Assembly (NCBI GenBank): GCA_964439215.1
Contig: CAYTNY010000011.1
Coordinates: 1-39,130 of the forward strand
Source of the DNA: CAYTNY01 sp964439215
Lineage (GTDB): Bacteria > Oederibacteriota > PGYV01 > CAYTNY01
Length of the DNA stretch: 39,130 bases
Reading direction: 5' to 3'
In this document: piece by piece, positions 17,988-25,882 of the stretch
How positions within the stretch are numbered: the stretch's first letter is position 1
Layout: the number at the start of each line of letters is the position of its first letter
Translations under genes and position numbers: made by a program
The notes under the pieces: model-generated
Database searches by the model: none
What the model saw: the letters and a program-made list of their open reading frames with translations, nothing else
What the model was told of the DNA's origin: nothing

Positions 17988-18016
17988 ATTATAATATTAT
18001 AAAGATCTAAATGCAA
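17988..18016 (-). promoter_or_regulatory. Promoter of the hflX-lpxB-waaA-lpxK operon
   Basis: TTGCAT (18011-18016), 17-bp spacer, perfect TATAAT (17988-17993) on the minus strand. The predicted transcription start, near 17981, is 2-4 nt before the hflX ATG at 17978. Confidence 0.72.
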
Positions 18017-18242
18017 TGAATAAAACACCGATATAGATTGCAGGTTTTATTGCAGCACTTGATTGAAGTGAAATCATTTTTCCGCGCATACCGAAGCACT
18101 TAATTCACACAGTTATTTGTGTTTTTCGCGGCGCGCCGGCCTCTCCCATCAAGCTGTACCTTACCCGCATCTCTTGTTTAATCGCCGGCTTATATCATAC
18201 AGTGTTCAGCCGCCGCTTAACCCCCTCTATAAAATCCCCCTG

Positions 18243-18319
18243 CCCCCTTTTAGAAAAGGGGGTAAAAAAACAAAGAAACGCCTGTAACATACTCTGTCCT
18301 CCCCCGTAGAAGTGGAGGG
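18243..18319. repeat. Palindromic C/G-run element in the hflX-DUF2723 gap
   Basis: The 455-bp gap 17979-18433 has no convincing gene. It holds a perfect hairpin CCCCCTTTT-AG-AAAAGGGGG (18243-18262) preceded by two more C5 runs, and a second hairpin with CCTCC (18298-18302) and GGAGG (18314-18318). Neither is followed by a T run in the useful direction, so they look like a dispersed palindromic element rather than a terminator. A short period-7 AT-rich stretch (18406-18430) abuts the stop codon of the DUF2723 gene. Confidence 0.6.
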
Positions 18320-18433
18320 ATGAATAAAAAAAAGGAAAACAACATTTTCTGCTTTGACGGTCAAAAGATGAATGCTTTCATGTTTTGCTTGTAAAAGGAG
18401 ATGGGAAATAAATCAAAAATCAGAAAATTCTTT

Positions 18434-20413
18434 TCACTGCATTGCCTTATACAGTTCCTTTGCTTTTGCGTTTTCGGGCGAGATTTCAAGCGCGCGCCGG
18501 ATATATTTCATTGCGGTTTCCCTGTCGTTTTTAGCTATATACAAATGCGCCATATTGGTAAGATTAATAGACGAATCAGGTTCATATTCCAGTGCTTTTT
18601 TCCAGGCAGCCTCTGCTTTTGAAAGATCTCCCATAAAATAGCCGCATAACCCTATATTGGTATAAACACTGCCGGACCGGTAAAAAACCAATCCTTTTTC
18701 ATACATGACAGCTGCCGCGGAATAAGCTTTATTTATCCTTAGAATGTCTCCGAGTTTAAAATAAGCAGTGGCATAATTTCTCAGAACCAGCCTGTCCGTG
18801 AATTCATCATATCCCGAGGAATTATCCGCAATACCCCGGAAACTGTAAAGTTTCAGCCTGTTATCGCTTACCACCATTGGCCGGTTTGATGTGATTATTC
18901 TGTTAATCACCCCCGCAGGCTCGGGCAGCAGATTTTTCACCCACTCTTCGGTATAAACAGAAGTATAATAAATGTTTTTACCGCTGTTCAGCTTTACTGT
19001 TTTTTCTATATCATTTCTCATATTCCCGGAGTTGGGCGGCAGCTGTATTTTTTCTCCATAATTTCTTTCAAGCTGTTTCCTGTACCAGTCATAAAGAAAA
19101 ACAACCGACGCAACAGGGACAAAATCCTCTTTTTTTACATGGGACTCGTATAAAACGGCCCCTACATTCATGTCGCCTTCCGCAAAAACAACAGATTCTT
19201 TTTCTATTGTCCTTGAAATATTTCTGCCGTAATCATAACCAATAAAATATCTTGAATATCCGGGATTGTTCACGGCGGCAAAGAATACAATAACCGCACA
19301 TAATGCAGCCGGTAATATTATTTTTTCATACATCCCTTTCATCCGCGGAATAAATAAGACAGCCAGCCCGGCAAATAACGCGGGATATATATTTGAAGCA
19401 ACCAGGTAAGGTTTAATAAGCCATTGTGTGTTTTCAGGCGGAGTGGCAAAAGAAGCCACGCTTATTACAACGGAAAAATAACAAATAAGAAAGAATACTG
19501 TCTCAAACATTCTTTTTTTCAGCCCGTAATAAACTCCGGCAAAAAACACTGCCGCGGTATAATACGGATACTCGTAAACAAACATATTTTTCACATAATA
19601 AACCAGCAGATCTATTGTATGCCCGAAATTATGAGCGGTTTCGGCGCCGGCATATTGGGATCTTGAAAAAAGCCATTTAAAATCCCCAAAACTTTTTATA
19701 TCACCCCATGCGTAAGCGGGCCCTGCCGCGCTTCTTATAAAAACAAACAAATACACAGAGCACCCCGCCGCGAAAAAAAATACGGAATGAAGAATATGCT
19801 TTAATCGGATCTTTTTTTCATACATAAGATATCCCGTATAAAAAATAATCCCGGGCCCCAAAACAGCCGTGGATGTCCAGTGATTGCACATTGACAGTCC
19901 TGTCAGAAATGCAGCCAGATAAAAATACTTTGTTTTTCTGTTCGCCATAACCAGCGCCCAGATCAGAGAAACTGTTAAAAAGGCATTCAGCGCGTAAATG
20001 CTCCCTTTAACATTTATAAACTGAAGCCAGGCAGTTCCGCCGTACAGAAAAACGGCCGCACTCAGCAGCCCGGCCGCGGCAGAACGCATGGATCTGCCGC
20101 CGATGGCGGCAAACAAAAGACAGATCATAAAAGCGGAAGCTGTTCCCCAGAAAACCGCGGACAGATTGGCTCTGAACGTCTCCGCGCCCGCGGGAAACAT
20201 AAGAGAAATCTTACCCAAAAGAGTATTAAGCGGATAACCCGGAGGATGCTGTATTCCCAGTGTGTAAAAAGCAGCAAGGGTTTCGGGGCTGTCATCAGAG
20301 TTAAAGGCCGGCGGCATTGAAGACAGATATATTCCGAAAAAAGCAATAAAAATACCCGCTGTAATCAATGCCTTTGAGTTATCACGCAATATACTCCGCA
20401 ATTTCCGCTCCAT
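18434..20413 (-). CDS. DUF2723 multi-pass membrane protein with C-terminal TPRs
   Basis: A 659-residue protein. The first ~350 residues hold about ten hydrophobic helices and the DUF2723 signature SDDSPETLAAFYTLGIQHPPGYPL (residues 39-62), related to PMT/GT39-type membrane glycosyltransferases that use lipid-linked sugars. A soluble extracytoplasmic part follows, then about three TPRs from residue ~560 (FKLGDILRINKAYSAAAVMYEKGL, KAEAAWKKALEYEPDSSINL, TAMKYIRRALEISPENAKA). The acidic pair near the first loop fits the catalytic Asp region of such enzymes. Sugar and acceptor are unknown. It appears to be a single-gene unit with its own promoter. Confidence 0.85.
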   Translation of the reverse strand: MERKLRSILRDNSKALITAGIFIAFFGIYLSSMPPAFNSDDSPETLAAFYTLGIQHPPGYPLNTLLGKISLMFPAGAETFRANLSAVFWGTASAFMICLLFAAIGGRSMRSAAAGLLSAAVFLYGGTAWLQFINVKGSIYALNAFLTVSLIWALVMANRKTKYFYLAAFLTGLSMCNHWTSTAVLGPGIIFYTGYLMYEKKIRLKHILHSVFFFAAGCSVYLFVFIRSAAGPAYAWGDIKSFGDFKWLFSRSQYAGAETAHNFGHTIDLLVYYVKNMFVYEYPYYTAAVFFAGVYYGLKKRMFETVFFLICYFSVVISVASFATPPENTQWLIKPYLVASNIYPALFAGLAVLFIPRMKGMYEKIILPAALCAVIVFFAAVNNPGYSRYFIGYDYGRNISRTIEKESVVFAEGDMNVGAVLYESHVKKEDFVPVASVVFLYDWYRKQLERNYGEKIQLPPNSGNMRNDIEKTVKLNSGKNIYYTSVYTEEWVKNLLPEPAGVINRIITSNRPMVVSDNRLKLYSFRGIADNSSGYDEFTDRLVLRNYATAYFKLGDILRINKAYSAAAVMYEKGLVFYRSGSVYTNIGLCGYFMGDLSKAEAAWKKALEYEPDSSINLTNMAHLYIAKNDRETAMKYIRRALEISPENAKAKELYKAMQ

Positions 20414-20442
20414 TATTTTTTATGCAGTTCAAAATATTTTTC

Positions 20443-20472
20443 AGTATAACAACAAACCGCGCAAAACAGCAA
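20443..20472 (-). promoter_or_regulatory. Possible promoter of the DUF2723 gene
   Basis: TTGCTG (20467-20472), 18-bp spacer, TATACT (20443-20448) on the minus strand, about 30 bp before the start codon. The start itself has no clear ribosome binding site. Confidence 0.5.
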
Positions 20473-20486
20473 TACCAAAATGGGGA

Positions 20487-20514
20487 TTTTTGATTGTTGA
20501 TTTTTTATTTTTGA
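20487..20514. repeat. Period-7 array of TTTTTGA type
   Basis: Four degenerate heptads in succession (TTTTTGA, TTGTTGA, TTTTTTA, TTTTTGA), just upstream of the DUF2723 promoter. The base composition differs from the TTTGAAC arrays but the 7-nt period is the same. Confidence 0.7.
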
Positions 20515-20670
20515 TTTAACAGCATAAAACCTATAATGACAACCTCCGGTTTTAGTCTGCGGCAGTTATGTTCTTTTAAAACCACGCGCCCTAAAGGGCG
20601 CGGCTGCCATTGCCTCATTGCATGCGTAAGCTTTATCCTGACAGTCCCGGCTTTAACCTGTGCGGATAAT

Positions 20671-20700
20671 AGTTCAAAGTTCAATAGTTCAAGGTTCAAA
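20671..20700. repeat. Degenerate TTTGAAC heptads inside an IS110 relic
   Basis: On the minus strand TTTGAAC, CTTGAAC, TATTGAAC and TTTGAAC follow each other. They replace the transposase sequence from codon 28 on: codons 28-29 of the remnant (TTT GAA) are the first bases of the array. Confidence 0.75.
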
Positions 20701-20781
20701 TAAAATTTTTCCGAACCAGTCTTGAGCAATACAATAAATTGACTTGCTATGAACGTCCATTCCAATGTATAATTCGTTCAT
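20689..20781 (-). pseudogene. IS110-family transposase, N-terminal remnant
   Basis: Thirty codons remain from the ATG at 20781, with AGGAGG (20790-20795) upstream. The peptide begins MNELYIGMDVHSKSIYCIAQ, the start of the RuvC-like DEDD domain of IS110/IS1111 recombinases (first catalytic Asp in IGMDVHSK). It reads on to GKILFE and stops two codons later, where TTTGAAC heptads take over. The rest of the transposase (normally 300-400 residues) is missing. The sequence 20515-20670 may be the far end of the same element; it has a perfect hairpin CGCGCCC-TAAA-GGGCGCG (20585-20602), but I see no coding similarity there. Confidence 0.8.
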
Positions 20782-20872
20782 AGGCTGTACCTCCTTTCAT
20801 AATTTTTTTTTGAGGCGCTTGCGACCTCTTTTGGGCAGTATACAATGAAACTGCCACTGGGGGACAGCCTAT
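20780..20872 (-). other. Structured 5' region of the IS110 relic (bridge-RNA-like position)
   Basis: On the minus strand ATAGGCTGT and ACAGCCTAT (plus positions 20864-20872 and 20780-20788) form a perfect 9-bp stem. It encloses two hairpins, GGCAGT to ACTGCC (20834-20855) and GAGG(T)CGC to GCGCCTC (20812-20828), plus the AGGAGG site. A perfect palindrome, TTGTTAT-G-ATAACAA (20872-20886), lies just outside. In IS110 elements the noncoding region before the recombinase encodes the bridge RNA. This segment has that position, but it is short and no target or donor loops could be assigned. Confidence 0.45.
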
Positions 20873-20950
20873 TGTTATGATAACAAAGCGAAAACAAAAC
20901 CAAAACCTGCTGTTTGAAAGTTTATTTTTCTGTTTTTCAATTATTTTTTC

Positions 20951-21033
20951 TTTGAACTCTTTTTTTGAACTTTGAACTTTGAACTTTGAACTGCCATTCC
21001 CATAACTCAAAACCCAAAACTCAAAGCTCAAGA
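20951..21033. repeat. Period-7 array after speB (TTTGAAC and CTCAAAA heptads)
   Basis: Four perfect TTTGAAC heptads (20964-20991) follow a variant at 20951. After a short TGCCATTCCCATAA comes a second series: CTCAAAA, CCCAAAA, CTCAAAG, CTCAAGA (21006-21033). The second series runs into the last codons of speB, so the stop codon (21021-21023) lies inside it. Open reading frames through this region are translations of the repeat, not genes. Confidence 0.85.
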
Positions 21034-21890
21034 TCCTCCCCATCCGCGAGCATCAGCAGCATTTCCCGCATAATCTTTGCGGCAAATGCGGACGAGGCGC
21101 CTGAAGGATCATACTTGGGCGAGAGTTCAACAATATCAAAGCCAACTATATTCTTAATATTTTCAAGTTCAGATATGACTTTCATAAAACCGCGGTACGT
21201 TATGCCGCCGGCCTCGGGATTGCCCACACCCGGAACTTCGGAAGGATCAAAAACATCCATATCAATCGAAATATAAACAGGCGAGTTTTTCACCGCCTGC
21301 ACCGCCGAATCTATCTCAACAAGTTCTGTATCGCAGGGAATCATATTATCTCTTATAAACATCATCTCGTTTTTTTCAAAGGACCTTATTCCGAACATAT
21401 ACAGTGCTTTTTCCCCGGCACTTTCAAAAATACGCCTTGCCGCGGCCGCGTGCGAGAGTCTGCATCCGTCATAATCGTCCCGCATATCCGCATGGGCGTC
21501 AAAATACAAAACCTTAAGGTCCGGATATTTTTCGGCGTATTTTTTCACAATAGGATAGGATACAAGATGTTCGCCTCCTATAAATACCCCTTTTTTGCCG
21601 CTTTCAATTATATACTGCGCCGCGTTTTCAATCTCTTTAACCGCCTTTTCCGGCTCTATTCCCTGTATTTCAAGGTCCCCTATGTCGCATATATTAAAAT
21701 CCGTTATATCAGAAAACTGACGCGGAGAAAAACTTTCAATGGATTCCGACATTTCCCTGAGCGCTCCGGGGCCCAGATCAGACCCTTTTCTGTAGGTAGA
21801 TGTCATATCATAAGGAATTCCCGCTACGATTATATCCGCGTTTTTTTCATCATCACTGCACCCCACAAAACGCGCTTTTTTTTCAAACAT
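21021..21890 (-). CDS. speB: Agmatinase/ureohydrolase (SpeB family)
   Basis: A manganese ureohydrolase that releases urea from agmatine to give putrescine, or from N1-aminopropylagmatine to give spermidine. Ligands are visible from the ATG at 21890: GGEH (H108), FDAHAD (D131, H133, D135) and SIDMDVFDPSEVPG (D210, D212). SHAAAARR replaces the CDHG region of E. coli SpeB, as in archaeal-type agmatinases. Length 289 is normal. The ATG overlaps the speE stop by one base; a GTG one codon upstream is an alternative. The last codons lie within a heptad repeat. Confidence 0.93.
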   Translation of the reverse strand: MFEKKARFVGCSDDEKNADIIVAGIPYDMTSTYRKGSDLGPGALREMSESIESFSPRQFSDITDFNICDIGDLEIQGIEPEKAVKEIENAAQYIIESGKKGVFIGGEHLVSYPIVKKYAEKYPDLKVLYFDAHADMRDDYDGCRLSHAAAARRIFESAGEKALYMFGIRSFEKNEMMFIRDNMIPCDTELVEIDSAVQAVKNSPVYISIDMDVFDPSEVPGVGNPEAGGITYRGFMKVISELENIKNIVGFDIVELSPKYDPSGASSAFAAKIMREMLLMLADGEDLEL

Positions 21891-22726
21891 CACTCAACAA
21901 GCTCCTTTACAAAATTCGGCAGACAAAAGGATGCCAAATGCACGTTTTTATTATAATATTTTGTCTTTATTCCCGCGGCCCTGTTCTTTATTTTAATATC
22001 ATTCGTTTTTGACGCGAAAGCAAAGCTCCAGCATCCGGAAGGATATGTCGGCACAAAAGCAAGATACAGGTGGGTCCTGTTCTTTCCGAACACCGACTGT
22101 ATTCTTTTGTTGGTTTTTCTCAGTATATCGCCGCTGTAAAACGGGTCCTCTGTCTGAGCGGTCATTATTCCGTTCTTTGTCAGGGCTTTTTTCACATCAG
22201 CATAAAATCCCTTTGTAAAAAGCACCTTTCCTATGTCAACCGGGTCCGTTGAATCTATTATTATCACATCATAATAATTTTCTTTATCTTTTATAAACCT
22301 GCATCCGTCTTCAAAAAAGAAATTTACTCTTTTGTCTTTTTTCCAGGATGTAAGCTTTTTAAAAAATCTTTTTGAAACGTCAAACACCATTTTGTCTATT
22401 TCCACAAAATCCACCTGTTTTATGCTCTTATGCTTTAATATTTCCCTTACTGTCCCGCCGTCTCCTCCGCCTATAACCAGAGCCTTTTTTGGGGCGGGAT
22501 GCGCAAAAAGCGGTATATGCGCTATCATTTCATGATAGACGAATTCCTCATACTCATTAAGCATAAAACAGTCATCCAGAAGCATTATATTTCCGCAGGT
22601 CTGTGTCTTATAAACTTCTATTCTCTGGAACATACTCTTTCCGCGAAAAAGCGTTTCCGCGTGCTTGTAGCCCAGAACGGTCCTTCTGTGAGGCTCCACG
22701 ATCCATTTACCGGCAAGTTTTTTCAT
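21890..22726 (-). CDS. speE: Spermidine synthase-family aminopropyltransferase
   Basis: SpeE transfers the aminopropyl group from decarboxylated S-adenosylmethionine to a polyamine. From the ATG at 22726 the protein has 278 residues, the family length: MLLDDCFMLNEYEEFVYHEM (48-67), the SAM-binding GGGDGG (86-91), VEID (108-111) and IIDSTDPV, with catalytic Asp near 158 and Asp161. A longer start at 22801 would overlap pdaD; GGGGGA just before 22726 supports the shorter one. It is the middle gene of the polyamine operon. The source of decarboxylated SAM, SpeD, is not in the window. Confidence 0.94.
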   Translation of the reverse strand: MKKLAGKWIVEPHRRTVLGYKHAETLFRGKSMFQRIEVYKTQTCGNIMLLDDCFMLNEYEEFVYHEMIAHIPLFAHPAPKKALVIGGGDGGTVREILKHKSIKQVDFVEIDKMVFDVSKRFFKKLTSWKKDKRVNFFFEDGCRFIKDKENYYDVIIIDSTDPVDIGKVLFTKGFYADVKKALTKNGIMTAQTEDPFYSGDILRKTNKRIQSVFGKNRTHLYLAFVPTYPSGCWSFAFASKTNDIKIKNRAAGIKTKYYNKNVHLASFCLPNFVKELVE

Positions 22727-22775
22727 TTTTTCCCCCGCTTTATTCTGTTTTTTTTCCGCAGGATGCAGACAGCAT

Positions 22776-23252
22776 CTACCACCAGAGAACCACGGCGGCA
22801 AATGTTGACCCTGTTTTTCTGACCTTATGCTGTATTGCCTTGCTCTGTATTTCCTTTAATTCATAACCTCTGTGTCTGAAACCTTCTTCTGCCATATTTC
22901 TTACTATCTCCTCAACTTCTTTTTTATAGCCTGTTGCCGAGTACTCCATTATCAGGCCGTTGAGCTGCGGGTCTTTCGGTATTGCCACGGCCACCGCCGA
23001 CGCAACAACTTCACCCATAATATTACTCACTTTAGAAGCATAAGCAACAGGCACCAGGGCTCCCGGAGGAAGCTTTACGGGTTTTATTCTTTTTGAACCC
23101 GGGGGAAGTATACTGCTCAGTTTCACAAGATTTGTGTTTCCCACCTTTGCGTCCAGCAGCGAATTATCAAAAGCATTAAGCGGAGTAAGCCCTTCGGATT
23201 TCCCCGCGACAAGATAGTACTTATTCGGTATAGGCAGCATTCCATTGTTCAA
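22776..23252 (-). CDS. pdaD: Pyruvoyl-dependent arginine decarboxylase
   Basis: PvlArgDC decarboxylates arginine to agmatine. The proenzyme cuts itself between two serines and the second becomes the pyruvoyl cofactor. The site is clear: NLVKLSSILPPG with S46/S47, giving a ~46-residue beta and ~112-residue alpha chain. GEVVASAVAVAIPK and GYELKEIQSKAI are conserved further on. At 158 residues the length is typical. The start is a TTG with AGGAGG 8 nt upstream; an ATG four codons later is the alternative. First gene of the operon, behind its own promoter. Confidence 0.94.
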   Translation of the reverse strand: MNNGMLPIPNKYYLVAGKSEGLTPLNAFDNSLLDAKVGNTNLVKLSSILPPGSKRIKPVKLPPGALVPVAYASKVSNIMGEVVASAVAVAIPKDPQLNGLIMEYSATGYKKEVEEIVRNMAEEGFRHRGYELKEIQSKAIQHKVRKTGSTFAAVVLWW

Positions 23253-23321
23253 CTTAAATTCCTCCTGAAAGTAATATTTTGCGGTTCTTTATTCCGTATA
23301 TCCTTTGGATTCACAAAATAA

Positions 23322-23350
23322 ACTATACTAAAAACACTTTTATAAAGCAA
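23322..23350 (-). promoter_or_regulatory. Promoter of the pdaD-speE-speB operon
   Basis: TTGCTT (23345-23350), 17-bp spacer, TATAGT (23322-23327) on the minus strand, giving a ~60-nt leader before pdaD. It sits just downstream of the glycosidase terminator, so the polyamine operon is an independent unit. Confidence 0.65.
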
Positions 23351-23423
23351 TGAAAAATTTTCCGGCAGGCTCGCATACCGGCTTTAAAAAAGGCTCTTGA
23401 GCCGGCGATGCCAATAACGCCAT

Positions 23424-23459
23424 AAAAAAAGCCCCTGCCGCAAAAGCAGCAGGGGCTTT
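23424..23459 (-). terminator. Intrinsic terminator of the sigma/anti-sigma/glycosidase unit
   Basis: On the minus strand AAAGCCCCTGC pairs with GCAGGGGCTTT (23428-23438 with 23449-23459) around a 10-nt loop, followed directly by seven T. It starts 15 bp after the glycosidase stop codon and is the strongest terminator in the window. Confidence 0.93.
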
Positions 23460-23473
23460 GAAAAATTAATTTC

Positions 23474-25780
23474 TTAAAAAACGAGCATTGTCACCGAATA
23501 CGGCGGGAATGTATATACCATATTGTTTCCGCCTTTTGCTTTTGATTCAGACGGCCCCGTATTAACAATGGCCCTGTAAAGGCTGCTGCTCCACACATAT
23601 TCTTTCTCAGAAAGCTGATACACTTTCGCATCACCCACATTTTTGCCTTTAATATTAAAAGAGGCTTTTGCCTCTCTCAAGGAAGTCTTGTTTATCGCAA
23701 TAACAGCCAGTTTTCCGTCATCCCTTATGGAAGCATAAACCGACAGATCTTTATTATCGGACTCACACTCAACAAGCTTTGTTCCGAAATACTGCGCATA
23801 CATTAAATTCACCCAGTAATGCGATCTCGGGGCAAAAGGATCCGTTGGATCATTTTCCGCGTCAATAAGCCCGTGTCCGCCGCCAAGCCCCGGTTTCTGC
23901 GTGTAAAGATCCCATATAAAAGCCATATCCATACCCTGCTTTATAAAGGAGCCCATATAATCCGCGCAGAACAGCGCATTTTCAAGTTTTGCCGTCATTA
24001 CATTTTCATCTCCGGAGTTCCATTCAGTAAGCGCCATCTCAATATACTTATTCGCGTATTTTCCGCCGAGGTCATTCACGCCTTCTTTTATCCATCTTCT
24101 GTACTTCGGCATATATACGGGCCATGTTGTCTGCGGCATTTTCAAAAGCGCAACCGCATTGTTGTTTGCCCAGAAAGGATATTCGTGAACCGCTACCGCG
24201 TCCACATATTTTCCCGCTCTTTTCAGGAATCTCTGAACCCAGTAAGGCGAGTTCGTATCATTCTGCGCGAGCCATGGCTCTCCGCCCGGTTCTTCCCTGT
24301 TCATCGGCTGCATCGGGCAGGGCCCCATAACCTTTATCCCGGGGAACGCTCTTTTCAGTTTATAAGATGCCCACATATAAGCGTCTGTATAGTTGTCTAT
24401 GCGGCTCCACCATTGTTTAACCTTGCTTGATCCGGGGGACATCATTTTTTCTTTCAGCGTCGCGCCCTTTTTAAGCGCCGCGGCGGGCCCCGGAACCTTG
24501 CCTTTGGAGTCAGGTTCATTACCGACTTCAACATACCTTATTTTAAAGCCTTTCTCCTTCATATCCTTGATCCATTCTATGGCATAATCCACTCTTTCGT
24601 CTATTGACTTCTGCATAGGGCTCATTATATTTATTATCGGAAGCACTTCCACTTTCCCGTCCATTTCCCTGTCCAGCCTTTTTATGAAAGGAACAATACC
24701 TCCGTAATAATTCAATTCAGGCGTCCATCTTACATTGCCCTCGTGGTCATATACATCTCCGGTTTTCCAGTCCCATTCGTTCCCGTAATCACCGCCGGGT
24801 ATTCTGATAAAGGTCGCATTCAGATCCTTTATCAGTTCAATGGCTCTGTTGTTTCTGTAACCGTCCACAGGATGCCATACCGCAAGATTCTGGCCGTACA
24901 TCTTATGGGGATCAATTTTCCTGAGTACTTTTGACGCGTCAACGTTTACAGTGGTATCCTTTGTTCTGGGCGGTCTTCCCTGGCTGACTTCGATTACGCC
25001 CAGGTCATTTGTGCGTTTTGCAGGAACTTTCACATCACTCATGGTCTTTAATCTGTAACCGTATTTAACTATTTCCATCTTGTAGCTGTCTTCGGGTATT
25101 GTCATTTTAAAATTACCGCTGTTATCTGTCTTTTCAAGCTTCTCTCCAACAACAATAAGCGCATCCGGTATCCCTTTGCCTGTTTTTTTATCAACAGCCT
25201 TTCCCTTAAGAGTTCCGGGCTCCCCCATCATTTTCCCTACTATATTATCAATATAAATAGGGCCTCTCCATGGTTCTGAATTGTTGACAATAAGCATAAT
25301 ATGCCATAGATCCGTGTCCATATAGGCGTTATTCAGTTTAAACGTTACTTTATTCATCCCCGCATTCAGAGGCTGTTTAAGCTGATACCAGGACTGAGCC
25401 TGGCCCTGAACAACAAGATAAAGCTCCTGATAACTCATTCCTTCCGCGGAAGCCTCAGGTACATAAATGTCAAATGAAAGAGCAACAAGCTTCTTCCATT
25501 TACTGTCAAACGGCCCGCTGAACTTGGCAATGTCCTGGTTCCAGTCAGTTGAACCCGTAACATCTACCTTAAGTGCTTTGCTGCCGTGTGTCGCTGCTTT
25601 TTCATGAGTAACAGCCGAACAGCTTTTTTCCCATTTCCCTGTCCCCTGCCATCCTTCGGTGGTTCCGGATTCAAAGGAAAAGAGCCTTGTCTCATTCTTC
25701 CCCAGCTGCGCAAAAACAACCGCGGAGAATGCCAGTGTCACGGCTAAAACAACCGCTAAAACCCTGGTGAAATACTTCAT
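23474..25780 (-). CDS. Secreted clan GH-A glycoside hydrolase (GH51/GH39/GH44-like) with N-terminal accessory domains
   Basis: A 768-residue exported enzyme. Signal peptide to about residue 24 (AVVFA), then a jelly-roll sugar-binding-like domain (FSFESGTTEGWQGTGKWEKS to WRGPIYIDNIVG, about 30-180). A carboxypeptidase-regulatory-type Ig domain follows (GTLKGKAVDKKTGKGIPDALIVV, 190-265), and a catalytic TIM barrel from about 285. The likely acid/base is E422 in VEVGNEPDS and the nucleophile E586 in ALTEWNSG, the paired glutamates of clan GH-A retaining enzymes. A C-terminal beta domain closes the chain. It most resembles alpha-L-arabinofuranosidases, but the substrate is not certain. GGAGG lies 7 nt before the ATG. 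Its position after a sigma/anti-sigma pair suggests regulated expression. Confidence 0.85.
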   Translation of the reverse strand: MKYFTRVLAVVLAVTLAFSAVVFAQLGKNETRLFSFESGTTEGWQGTGKWEKSCSAVTHEKAATHGSKALKVDVTGSTDWNQDIAKFSGPFDSKWKKLVALSFDIYVPEASAEGMSYQELYLVVQGQAQSWYQLKQPLNAGMNKVTFKLNNAYMDTDLWHIMLIVNNSEPWRGPIYIDNIVGKMMGEPGTLKGKAVDKKTGKGIPDALIVVGEKLEKTDNSGNFKMTIPEDSYKMEIVKYGYRLKTMSDVKVPAKRTNDLGVIEVSQGRPPRTKDTTVNVDASKVLRKIDPHKMYGQNLAVWHPVDGYRNNRAIELIKDLNATFIRIPGGDYGNEWDWKTGDVYDHEGNVRWTPELNYYGGIVPFIKRLDREMDGKVEVLPIINIMSPMQKSIDERVDYAIEWIKDMKEKGFKIRYVEVGNEPDSKGKVPGPAAALKKGATLKEKMMSPGSSKVKQWWSRIDNYTDAYMWASYKLKRAFPGIKVMGPCPMQPMNREEPGGEPWLAQNDTNSPYWVQRFLKRAGKYVDAVAVHEYPFWANNNAVALLKMPQTTWPVYMPKYRRWIKEGVNDLGGKYANKYIEMALTEWNSGDENVMTAKLENALFCADYMGSFIKQGMDMAFIWDLYTQKPGLGGGHGLIDAENDPTDPFAPRSHYWVNLMYAQYFGTKLVECESDNKDLSVYASIRDDGKLAVIAINKTSLREAKASFNIKGKNVGDAKVYQLSEKEYVWSSSLYRAIVNTGPSESKAKGGNNMVYTFPPYSVTMLVF

Positions 25781-25882
25781 CTTATTACCTCCTTGCGTTT
25801 TTTTGTTTTTATACCTTTTTCTGTCCTGTTTTTTTCTCTGCTGCTAATAAGACGTTCATACTGCAGTCTTTGTTTACTCTGC

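Noticed and set aside
18243..18262. CCCCCTTTT/AAAAGGGGG hairpin as an intrinsic terminator
   Set aside because: No T run follows on either strand in the needed position; a dispersed palindromic repeat fits better.
20505..20765. 86-codon minus-strand reading frame in the IS110 relic
   Set aside because: It is out of frame with the recognisable transposase start and runs through heptads; nothing supports a product.
20747..21043. 98-codon minus-strand reading frame across the heptad array
   Set aside because: It is a translation of the period-7 repeats and of the IS110 leader; it overlaps the speB end and has no family resemblance.
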